Assembly (NCBI GenBank): GCA_947370975.1
Contig: CANBNG010000004.1
Location: forward strand, 1-64,000
Length of the DNA stretch: 64,000 nt
DNA from: Beijerinckiaceae bacterium
Lineage (GTDB): Bacteria; Pseudomonadota; Alphaproteobacteria; Rhizobiales; Beijerinckiaceae
Direction of reading: 5' to 3'
How positions within the stretch are numbered: position 1 is the stretch's first letter; each line of letters starts with the position of its first letter. Position numbers and translations under genes: made by a program. This document shows positions 51,809 through 61,500 of this stretch, piece by piece. The notes below the pieces were generated by a model. It was not told the origin of the DNA. It searched no databases and saw nothing but the letters and a program-made list of their open reading frames with translations.

Positions 51809-53181
51809 CACACGCCCAGATGTTGGCGGACCATCGTGAAGGGTCGCCGCAACAGATAATAGCCGAGCGGAACCCTGTGCCCGCTCACTTGCGCCGTGCC
51901 GCGAAAGCCGATGCGCGGCGTCGCGCCGCTCTCGTCAGGCAAGGCGCGCAGGATGAAGGCGAGCCCGCCACCGGGCACCGGCGTTGCGTGGAAGGACACG
52001 GCGGTCAGCTTTGCGCCGAGCGAGGCGAGTGGATCGGCGTCAAGATAGACGGTCACCGGCGCGCCCTCCTTGGCCACAATCGCGTCCTTGACCGGCAGTT
52101 CGATGCGATATTCCACTGTCTGCGGATCAGCTACCTGCATGAGACGCTCGCCGGTCGAGACCGGCTTGCCTTCCAGATCCGCGCGGTTCTGGTAGATCGC
52201 GATGCCGGCCCTCTCGGCGCGGATGACGGAGCGATCGAGCAGATCGCGCGCCGCATCGCGCTCGGCCAGCGCCAGACCAAGCTCGGCCTCGGTAATCGCC
52301 AGCTCGCGGCGGGCATTGCGATCGGTGAAGGCCGCCTGCGCCATGCGCCGCTCTTTTGCCTGCGCGACAGCGACATTCTGCTCGGCGACATCGGCCCGCC
52401 CGCGCAGGCTCGTGTCGACGAAGGTGAGGAGCACGTCGCCCTCTTTCACCGGCTGATTGAGCTCGACCTCGACCCGCTTGACCACGCCATCGATCGGCGC
52501 GCTGACAAGCACGGGATCGCGCCCGACGACTTCCACAGGCGCCAGCGCCGTTAGGGGAACCGGAAGCAACCCGAGGATCACGAGCGCCGCTGCACCGCCG
52601 GGCACAAGATAGCGTCGCCACGGGGCTTCGCGCAGTTTCGCTGGGCCAACCAGCGCCTCCCAGGCATGGGCGAAGGTCGCGGCGAGCCGCTGCAGCAGGG
52701 GCGTCTCCTGCTCGGTCCAGGGCAGGTCGCGCGCCAGCATCACAAGGGTGAAAATCTCGCCAGAGCCACGCAGCTTCAGCGGCAGCAGGCAGAGATTCCT
52801 ATGGGGATAATCAAACACCGGCGAGGCCGGGACCACGTCCAGATCCTCGCGCGTGAGACGCTGCAGCCCCTTGGTCTCCAGGCCTGCCCAATATTTTCCG
52901 AGCGACTCTTCCAGATCCACGATCAAGGGCGCTGTGCGATCGACGCTCGACTGGTTGGAAACGGCCTGTGTCGACAGAACGCCGCGCCGGTGCCGGAAAA
53001 CAAAAATCTGATCCGCCCGCGTGATCTTGCGCCAATCGCTGGCAATAAGATGCAGGAGTTCCACCGGCGTCTGCGCACTGCGCGCAGCGGCCTCCATCCC
53101 AAGCAAAAGCCCCAACCCCGAGGTATCGACGGGTTCGGGATCCGGTGCCGGACGAAATGACATTTGCGGGCCAGCGGCCAT
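51808..53181 (-). CDS. GAF-like domain fused to HlyD-type membrane adaptor
   Basis: A 457-aa protein. Residues about 30-185 look like a GAF domain (ELLHLIASDWRKITRAD, a central CLLPLKLRGSGEIFTLVML strand pair, and a C-terminal LLQRLAATFAHAWEAL helix). A single TM follows (about 195-215, AAALVILGLLPVPLTAL). Then comes an HlyD-like adaptor with DPVLVSAPIDGVVKRVEVEL, a coiled hairpin (about 260-320, Ala/Arg/Glu-rich) and a C-terminal barrel. The topology places the GAF part in the cytoplasm and the adaptor in the periplasm, so export could be coupled to a cytoplasmic signal. The neighbours overlap by 1-4 bases. The GAF ligand is unknown. Confidence 0.8.
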   Translation of the reverse strand: MAAGPQMSFRPAPDPEPVDTSGLGLLLGMEAAARSAQTPVELLHLIASDWRKITRADQIFVFRHRRGVLSTQAVSNQSSVDRTAPLIVDLEESLGKYWAGLETKGLQRLTREDLDVVPASPVFDYPHRNLCLLPLKLRGSGEIFTLVMLARDLPWTEQETPLLQRLAATFAHAWEALVGPAKLREAPWRRYLVPGGAAALVILGLLPVPLTALAPVEVVGRDPVLVSAPIDGVVKRVEVELNQPVKEGDVLLTFVDTSLRGRADVAEQNVAVAQAKERRMAQAAFTDRNARRELAITEAELGLALAERDAARDLLDRSVIRAERAGIAIYQNRADLEGKPVSTGERLMQVADPQTVEYRIELPVKDAIVAKEGAPVTVYLDADPLASLGAKLTAVSFHATPVPGGGLAFILRALPDESGATPRIGFRGTAQVSGHRVPLGYYLLRRPFTMVRQHLGV

Positions 53182-53930
53182 CAGTCCCCCGTCCGCGCGA
53201 AACGCGCTGTGCCGCTCATGCCTGGCCTGATCTCGGGAGACACATCCTCGAGAACGCCAAAAAATTTCACTGTCTGGCTAACCGGCTCAACCACAGGCCC
53301 AAGGCGTGTGACCCGCGCGCGATGCGTGTGGCCGGTCTCGTCGATTTCAAAATCGAAGGCTGCGCCATCAGAGGCCCAACCAAGCCAACGCGAAGGCGCA
53401 ATCAGCTCGATCTCAAGCCGGGACACATCGACCACGCGCAGAAGAGGTGCTGACGGCGATGATATTTCGTGAATATTGGCGAGCTTCTCGACCACGACAC
53501 CGTCGAACGGCGCAATGATGACGCAGGCCGCCAGCCGCGACTTGCCGGCCTCCACATCGGCGGATGCCTTATCGAGCCGCGCCGAGGAAATCGCGAGGTC
53601 GCGCGCGCCAATCGCCTTGAACCGTTGCATGTCGAGATTGCCGTCATGGGCAGCGCGCGCGGCAGCCATTTCAGCCTCCAGCCCGGCAACTTCGGCCGCG
53701 AACCGAACGCAGTCGAACTCGACAAGCCGCTCGCCCTTGCGAAAGCTCTCACCCTCACGAAACGGCATGGCGATGATCCGCGCGGGCAATTCACTCGAAA
53801 TCGAGGCCTCGCCAAGCGAGCGCACGACTCCGCGCGCTCGCAAATCAACCGATTGCGCACATACCGGGTGAAGCGCCGCCAGAGCGAGCGCCAAACCCAG
53901 ACCGCAAAGGCCAAGTGCGCCCCTCATCAC
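53181..53930 (-). CDS. periplasmic HlyD/RND-type adaptor protein
   Basis: A 249-aa secreted membrane-fusion protein. The signal peptide (LCGLGLALALAALHPVCA) is followed by a barrel-sandwich half (GVVRSLGEASISSELPARI), a short helical hairpin (VAGLEAEMAAARAAHDG), the second lipoyl half (VIIAPFDGVVVEKLANIHE) and a beta-barrel. It lacks a TM anchor and lipobox, so it is probably a soluble third adaptor. It overlaps tolC-like and GAF-HlyD genes by 1-4 bases, so all four are translationally coupled. Confidence 0.82.
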   Translation of the reverse strand: MMRGALGLCGLGLALALAALHPVCAQSVDLRARGVVRSLGEASISSELPARIIAMPFREGESFRKGERLVEFDCVRFAAEVAGLEAEMAAARAAHDGNLDMQRFKAIGARDLAISSARLDKASADVEAGKSRLAACVIIAPFDGVVVEKLANIHEISSPSAPLLRVVDVSRLEIELIAPSRWLGWASDGAAFDFEIDETGHTHRARVTRLGPVVEPVSQTVKFFGVLEDVSPEIRPGMSGTARFARTGD

Positions 53931-55450
53931 GGCGTGCCGGCGCTGCCGACCTTCAAGGTTTTCACCTGTCCCGCCCCCTGCGTCCGGAAGGCCTGCGCCA
54001 TCTCGGTCAGGGAACCGTGAACCTGCGCGGGATATGGGTCGACACCAACTGCCGTCAGCATGGTCGCATAAGCAGATTGCGCATCGGCTGCAGCAACATC
54101 ATAGCGCGCACGCGCCAGGAGCGCCGTGAGCTCCTCACGCGCGAGTTCGATTTCGCCAGACTGTTCTGCCGTCGTCGAGGCCGTGAGCTGGCCCAGAACC
54201 CTCTGCTGGACCTTGGAGTAATTCGCCAAAGTCTTGGCCCGCGCTAGCGTCTGCTCATAACGCGTCCGGCTCACATAGACCTGCAGGGCAATGGCCGCTG
54301 CAGTCGCCTTGACGCGCTCGCCAAGCAAGGCGTCATTGGCGGACAATTCGTTCTTGCGGATAGGATAGGCCGCAAGCCGCATGAGGTTCCAGCTCGTCCT
54401 CGCACCCCAGCCCCACCAATCCTGATTGGCAGTGTAGGAGTTGGACGTATAGGCGGGCCCGACATTCAGGTTAACGCTCGGCAGCAATTCAAGCAAAGCA
54501 GCAGTGCCGTCCAGACGGCCGATCTTCTGATCGTAGAGAACGGCGCGCATTTCAGGCCGGTTCTCAAGCGCTGCGCTCACCAGTGCCGCGGGACGCGGGA
54601 ATGCACCTTCGGGTGGCAGGTTATTCGCGGGGCGCACCAGCGAGAACTTCGCCTCAGGCGCCACATTCATCAAGGCTGCGAGCTGGGCGCGTGCCGCCGA
54701 GACTTCCGTCTCGATCTGCTGGATCCGCTCCGTGATTTCATAAATATCGCGCTGATAGGTGAGCGCCACCAAGGGCCCCGCCTGCCCGCTCGATCCCAAT
54801 TGCTCGGCACGCTTGAGCGCCGTCTGAACGCGCGCCTGCAGGGTCTTGAGATCCTTGCTCAAATATTCTGCGGCAAGAGCGCGCCAATAGGCCCCGCGCA
54901 CTTCCTCGACAATGCGCGCCAGCGCCTTGCGCCGCTGTTCCTGGGAAATCAATACCCGGTCAGCAGCCTGCTGCGCCCGGATATAGGACAAGCCAAAATC
55001 CAGCACATTCCACGACAGCGCCAGATCGCCCGTCAGGATTTCCTTCTCCTGTGACGTGGAATAGGAGAAATTCTGCGTGCCCGTGCCAATCTGCGAACTT
55101 GAGCTGGCATCGTATTTATTGCGGCCCGCATATCCCGCGCCAGCTATGATATTGGGCAACATGGCAATTGTCGCCGTCTCGGCCTGCCGGTTCTTGAGCG
55201 CAATCTCCATCAGCTCGACACGGCTGTCGAGATTGTAGAGCACGGCGCGCGCCATCGCTTCGCCGAGATCGATCGGACGCGCAACAGGCTCCTGCTCGGC
55301 CCGCATGGCCTCGAGACCCGTTTTCGCTGCCTGTGCCGTCTCTTGAGACCCGATTGGCACCGGAAGAACGGAACAACCAGCGACTGTTCCAGCAACAACC
55401 GACAGAACAGAAGAAAGGAGCACCCGACGGTGTCCAGATAGCAATGTCAT
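53927..55450 (-). CDS. TolC-family outer-membrane efflux lipoprotein
   Basis: A 507-aa outer-membrane channel protein. An N-terminal lipoprotein signal with lipobox VAGC precedes two TolC-type repeats. These have long amphipathic helices (LEAMRAEQEPVARPIDLGEA, LKTLQARVQTALKRAEQLG) and beta-strand regions (YSTSQEKEILTGDLALSWNV, AYTSNSYTANQDWWGWG). The ATG at 55450 (MTLLSGHRR) gives a normal lipoprotein start; an extension to 55552 is open but lacks a sensible signal peptide. It is the first gene after the hairpin behind the giant gene and likely forms the outer-membrane exit. Confidence 0.85.
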   Translation of the reverse strand: MTLLSGHRRVLLSSVLSVVAGTVAGCSVLPVPIGSQETAQAAKTGLEAMRAEQEPVARPIDLGEAMARAVLYNLDSRVELMEIALKNRQAETATIAMLPNIIAGAGYAGRNKYDASSSSQIGTGTQNFSYSTSQEKEILTGDLALSWNVLDFGLSYIRAQQAADRVLISQEQRRKALARIVEEVRGAYWRALAAEYLSKDLKTLQARVQTALKRAEQLGSSGQAGPLVALTYQRDIYEITERIQQIETEVSAARAQLAALMNVAPEAKFSLVRPANNLPPEGAFPRPAALVSAALENRPEMRAVLYDQKIGRLDGTAALLELLPSVNLNVGPAYTSNSYTANQDWWGWGARTSWNLMRLAAYPIRKNELSANDALLGERVKATAAAIALQVYVSRTRYEQTLARAKTLANYSKVQQRVLGQLTASTTAEQSGEIELAREELTALLARARYDVAAADAQSAYATMLTAVGVDPYPAQVHGSLTEMAQAFRTQGAGQVKTLKVGSAGTP

Positions 55451-55499
55451 GGCCGCAATGACCTTAAAAATAGGTGCGCACGAAGCCCGGCGCAGGCAG

Positions 55500-55578
55500 C
55501 AATTTAGCAAAACAAAACAAAATACAATTAGAAAAACAAAACACCGAATCATCCAAGGTTAATCAATCAACCTTGGAT
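55500..55578 (-). terminator. hairpin with T-rich tract between the giant gene and the export genes
   Basis: ATCCAAGGTT (55551-55560) and AACCTTGGAT (55569-55578) form a perfect 10-bp stem with an 8-base loop, beginning seven bases after the giant gene's stop on the minus strand. A T-rich tract (TGTTTTGTTTTTC and further) follows within about 10-50 bases. It could terminate part of the transcripts or protect the 3' end of the upstream message. Confidence 0.65.
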
Positions 55579-55584
55579 TCGCCA

Positions 55585-58500
55585 TCACAAACTCGCAGTA
55601 CCATCTACCGCAAAGGTGCCGCTGAGACCGGTCAGGGACGCAAGCAATTGCTCAACCTGCGGATCCGTCTCACGCCGCAACAATTGGGCGAAGGACGGCG
55701 CCCCGCGATCCAGATCGCCACGCGGACCAGGTGCGACCTCGATCGTCCCTGCCGAAGGATCGATCGTGACGGGCATGATCACACGCTCGCCCGACGCATC
55801 CAGCACTTCCAGGCTGAAGCTGACCTTGCCCTGCCCGCGCTTGACGAAAATGGACGAGCCGAACTTATAGACAGCATCGCCCCCGCCGATGATCTGGATG
55901 TTTTCGCCCAGCACACGCGACAGGCTGTCGCCAACTCCAGGCATGGCTATCCGGACTTCAAACACCGCGCCGCGATCAACCGCAGAAATCTGCATGCGGC
56001 TTACCGAGAGCGTGGGCGCAGGCGACGTATTGCTCGCCCCTGCCCCGCGCGTTCCAGCCTCGTTCCCAAGCAAGGGAATGCTGCCGGTGACCTCGCCCGA
56101 GACCGGGCTTGAAGCGGCCGAGACTGTAGGCACGACGATTGTGCTGGCAACGCGCCCGCCTGTAATGACACCCAAAGGCTTGACGTCAATCGTGGGTGAC
56201 ACCGCATTGGCCGGGCGTTCATTGTTGGCTGCGGACGTCACGATGGACGTTTTTTCGATGACAGTCCCCGTCGTGAAGGACGAAACAGACAGAGTGGCAA
56301 CGCTCGCCTTGTTCGAGACGGCTTCAACAACAGAGAAGGTCTCCGTCTGCGTGGAGACAATCGGCGCGTAAACAGGCTTGGTTTCCACCACCGGCACAAT
56401 CACCGGGGTCTGAACGACAATGCTCGGTACATTGACTATCTGCGACAGAACCGTTTCCCGGACGCCATCTCCGTCCGTGTAGGTGACGCTGCAGGTGATC
56501 GCCGCGCCGCTATCTGTATTGCGGACGACAAAGGTATCACCTGTTGCTTCTCCAACCGGCTGTCCATTGCTTAACCATTGATAGGAAAGCGCACCGACGC
56601 CATCGGCATCGGCCAAGGCGGGCGTCACGGTCAGCGTTTGTCCGGTCTGCGGCGTGCCAGCAATCCTCACCGCGCCCGTCGGCGCATCGTTGACAGGAGT
56701 CACGCTCACACTGACGCGCTGAAGCGCGCTCGCTTGCCCGTCGCTGACTTCAATCGTGAAGCTGTCATCGCCATGGAAATTGGCGTCTGGCCGATAGATG
56801 ATCGCACCTGAGGTATCAACCGAGGCCAAACCATGCGCCGCCTGGGTTGAAACCAGATAGGTGAGTTTGTCCGCATCGACATCGGAAGCACCCGAAGCGC
56901 CGGTTCCCGTCGCATCTTCAGCAAGACGGATCGTTTGCGCAGGCGCAATCACGGGAGCGTCATTGACCGATTGAACCTGGATCGAGACGATCTTGCTTGC
57001 CGAGAGACCGGACGAGTCGGTCGCCGTCACCTCAAATGTATCGGCACCGAAGAAATCCGCGGCGGGCATATAGGTGAAGGCGCCCGCAGCATCCATCGAC
57101 AATGCGCCATGCCGAGCGCCCTTCGAGACAGAATAGGTCAGAACGTCGCCCTGATCCTGATCTGAGAAGCCGACAATAACGCCAGCAAGACCCGTGTCTT
57201 CCAGTGTCGAGAAACCGAGCGAGGCCCCGGCCACAGGGGCTTCGTTGATATTTGTCACGGCAATATCATAGGCCCGCGACACCACATGGCCCGCAGCGTC
57301 GGTCGCCTGAACCGTCACGGAATAGGATTTCGGCCCCGCATCAAAATCGATATCAGCGCTCTGCGAGACCCGGATCTGGCCACTGCCATCGATTTCGAAG
57401 GGAGTGCCGGGCGACGTGATCGCATAAGCGACAGGTGTCAAATCCGACGCCGCCACCGATCCGACGACAACACCGCGCGCATTTTCATTCACGCGCAGAA
57501 CATCGGCATCTATCGCCGGCAGAACAGGCGCTGTGGTGTCAATCGTGAAGGCGAGCGATGTCCCCGTCGCCTCGTTGCCAGCGACATCCTTGATGTGGAA
57601 CTTGACGAGGTAGGCCCCATCCGCACGTGCGCCTGGCGACCACGTCCAGTCGCCGTTATCGTCGACATGTGTCGCAGATGTAAAATCCGCAGGCTCGGCT
57701 GCGCCAGCCGGCCAGATCTTGAAGTTCAACGCCGCCTTGGCCTCGCCTTTGCCTGAGAAGACAGGCGCTGCGTCAGGCGACAGAATCGCGGGGCGATCAC
57801 CGATGCTTGTCGAGCCCAGGCGCGTCACAAGCGGAGGTGAGACAAAGGTGTCTATGACAACGGCGAAATTATTGCTCGCGACCGACCGGTTGTCCGCAGA
57901 ATCCGTCGCATATGCAACGAAGGAATGCTGGCCATCAGCCAAAGGCATGGTGCCGGCATAGGACCATGTTCCGTCCTCACGCGCGATAATGTTGGAGCCT
58001 GCAACCTCGGCTCCGTCAATGAACAGCGAGATCCTCGTCCCCGCTTCCGCCGTGCCAGACAGTGCCGGGACCGCATTGTTGGAGATGCTACCGGCGCTAT
58101 TATAAGCCCCAACCACAGGCTTGTTCGGCGCAACCGTGTCAACCGTCACGGCGAAATTGAACGGCGTTTCATTGTCGTAAATATCGACGCTCTTAGCGGT
58201 ATATTGATGCGTCGTTTCGGAGAGATTCCCGGTCGGGGCCCAGGACCAGTGCTTGGCATCCGCCCCCTTGAGCGCAGTCGCGACCAGGGTCGCCCCTTCG
58301 TAAATTGCCACAGACTTCAAGTCGCCGTTCGAGACGAAATTGAAGACAGGACGCGCATCATTCGTGAGCACGGTCGAAACGAGAGCGAACTCACCCGGAC
58401 CCGTACCGACATCATCCGTCAGCGTCCCGCTCGCAATGCCATTGCCGATGCGATTGACGACAAATGTCTCGCTTGCCGGAACCACAGCCAGCGACAGGCC

Positions 58501-61500
58501 ATTTCCAGCCAGATCGTCGATAGCCGCACCAGCCGCAAGGCCAAGCGACACAGTTCCATTATTGACCGCCTCGAACGCCGAACCGCGAACCGTGACATCC
58601 CAGGTCAGGCTGCCCGAGCCTACGCTCCCGCCAACGGGTGCTACGGTCAGATCGGACGCTTGCACGCCATTGACGCCGTTGACCACGAAGTCAGTCGGAT
58701 CAACCGTTTTCACGGCCTCGCTGAATGTCACGCGGAAGGTGACGCTCGCCGCATTGGTGGTCTGGCTGGCAGGAGACTGACGAGCAATGCTGGTGACGAC
58801 GGGCGCCACCGTATCGACAGCGAAGCTCGCACGTTCAGCAGACTCGCGTGCAGTGTTCCCGAAAAGATCCGTGTAGTCGCCGCCTGCAACCGAAATCGCC
58901 TGCGCGCCGGCGACATTGGCCCTCTGCGTGAAGATGGCCGTCGCGGACCGATCATTGACAAATGTCAGGTTGGACAGATCGCCGAGGCTTTGATCCCAGG
59001 TCAGGTCAGCAAGCGTGAACGTCGAGCTGTCCACCGCCTCGCTGAAGGTGATGGTGATCGTACGGGCGCCGCCCGAGAGCGGACCCGCAGTCAGACCCGA
59101 AACAGTCGGTCCAGTCCGGTCAATCGTGTAGCCACGCGCACCTGCGGGAATGGTCGTATCGGCCAGCGCATTTCCAGGCTCGCTCGCACCAGCGACCGTG
59201 AGATCGAGATCGTTGATCGTAGGCGACGCCGCGAGCTTGAGGTCGATGTCGCCATCGCCCGCATAATTGCTCACTGTCACGAGATAAACCGACTTGCTCT
59301 CGCCCTGCGGCGCGACCTCAATCGTTGAATTCAGCAGCAGGCTGTTGCGGTAGATGGCAAAGTCGTTCCCGCCGACATTGGTGACATCCTCGCTGAAGGT
59401 CACGACGAAGACCACGGAATCGGCTTTGGTGGTCAGACGCGCGCCGGTGCTCGCATCGGTGCGCACGATGCTCGCCACTTTGGGCCGCTGCGTGTCTATG
59501 CTGAACGCATAGCCGCTGTAGGCAACGCTCGGATTCCCCGGATTGTCAGTCACAGCGCCTGCTGCAAGGGTGACGGACAAGTCTTGACGCGCCACATCGC
59601 CGTTGGGCGTAAAGGTGGCACTGTAGGATTTGCCGTCGGCACTGCGGGTAAAGCTCCCCAACACCCCGGCGGGCATGGAGACCTTGCTGCCATCGAAACT
59701 ACCGATCGTTTCATTGGAGCTGATTGTCAGTGTTGTCGTTTCGCCCGCCTTGACGATCCGGTCACCGAGGCTGACGCTCAACACCGGAGCCGTCCGGTCC
59801 GACGTGTAGGTGAATGTCGATGGTGTCGCAGCTCTGCCGGACTTGTCATAGGCGGTCAGGGTGACTGTATAGGTAGAGCCGTCCACGAATGCGTCGCTCG
59901 ACGGCAAATCAAAGGCCCAGGCGTTTCCGCTCGTCTGCACTGCATTGCCGCCGGCAACGACCGTGCCCCCGGCCTTGCTGACACTCACCGCCAAATGATC
60001 GGTCGTGGCGTAATCGGCGCTGAGATTCAATCGGCCAGATGTCAACTTGGACGACGCGTTGTTGCTGATCGCGCTGGTCCCGTCGGACGCCGAAAGACTG
60101 ACCACGAAGGCGGTCGCGGGGGAGACAAGCTGCACGTCAAATTGCGTCGTGGCAGCGGTGCCATAGTCATCGGTCGCGGTGAAGCGGAGCACATAGGTGG
60201 TGCCCGGCACAAGCGTCACGCCGCTCTTGACTGAAACGGTCCAGGCCGATCCGGTCTGGGTCAAGCTGAATTTGGTCGAGGACGCGGCATCCAGCGTCAG
60301 CGTCGCATGCTCGTTCGCGCTGACCTGCAGGGCGAAAGCGGTATTGCTGGTAATGGCTGACGAGCCCGACAGGGCGACCCCGTCGAGAGTCGCCGACAAG
60401 ACCGGTGCGGTATTGTCGATCGTATAGCTGTTGCTGAGTGCGCTCGCGGCGACCTTGTTGGACGCATCGTCGGCAATGGACGCGTTGCTCGCAAGCTTCA
60501 GCGTCAGCTCGCCATTATAGGATGTGGAGATCCCGGACACCGTGACATTCCAGACGGTGCCGTTGGGCACGCCCGGGTCTGGTGCAGCCGCAACCGTCAC
60601 CCCCGACATGGCCACGCCATCGGCATTCAGCACCTGGAAGTTGGCCCCCTCGAGCACAGTCACCTTCTCGCTGAAGGTGAGCTTGAACACCACCGACGCG
60701 CCATTCGTATATTGTCCGACGGGCGTCAGCCGGTCGATGGCCTGCAGCGTCGGCGCGGTCTTGTCGATGGTTACATTCAGGCTCGTGGCGGTCACCGAGA
60801 CATTTGTGGCCGCGTCGATGGCATAGAGACTGAGCGCGGTAGTGACCTCGGGCAGAGCGGCCAGCGACAGCGATGTGGACCAATTGCCACCGACCACATT
60901 GGCCGTTCCGAGAACCTCGGAGCCATTGCGGATGCTGACGGTGGTGGCGGAGGCCGCCGTACCGCGGATCGTGACTGTCCCCGACCCATTCGATTTGATG
61001 CTGTGGTCAGACGTCAGGACGGGCGGATTGGGGGGCGTGGTGTCAATCGTCAGCGCGAAGGTCGACGTCACCCCCGCATCGCTGTCATTGAGAGCCACGT
61101 CAGTCGCGACTGCCGTGATCGTGTAGTCGCCCTCGGCCAAAGCGACAGACGGCGTCAGCGTCCAGGTTTTACCCCCCGCGACCGACGTCAAAGTGGCAGT
61201 GCCGAGGTCGATCGTTCCGCCGGCCTTGGTCGCGGTGAGCGTGACCTTGGTCGTGTCGGCGCTGGTCGTGCCGGTAAATTGCGGCTTCGTCACATTGGTC
61301 GCCGAGCCCGAGAGGGGACCATTGGCCCTGGTGATGGCGACCGACGGCTTCACATGATCGATCGTATAGCTGTTGCTGAGTGCGCTCACGGCGACCTTGT
61401 TGGACGCATCGTCGGCAATGGACGCGTTGCTCGCAAGCTTCAGCGTCAGCTCGCCATTATAGGCTGCGGCAATCCCGGACACCGTGACATTCCAGACGGT

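Noticed and set aside
57925..59328. 467-codon plus-strand open frame
   Set aside because: Antisense to the Ig-like modules of the giant protein, Arg-rich and without domains.
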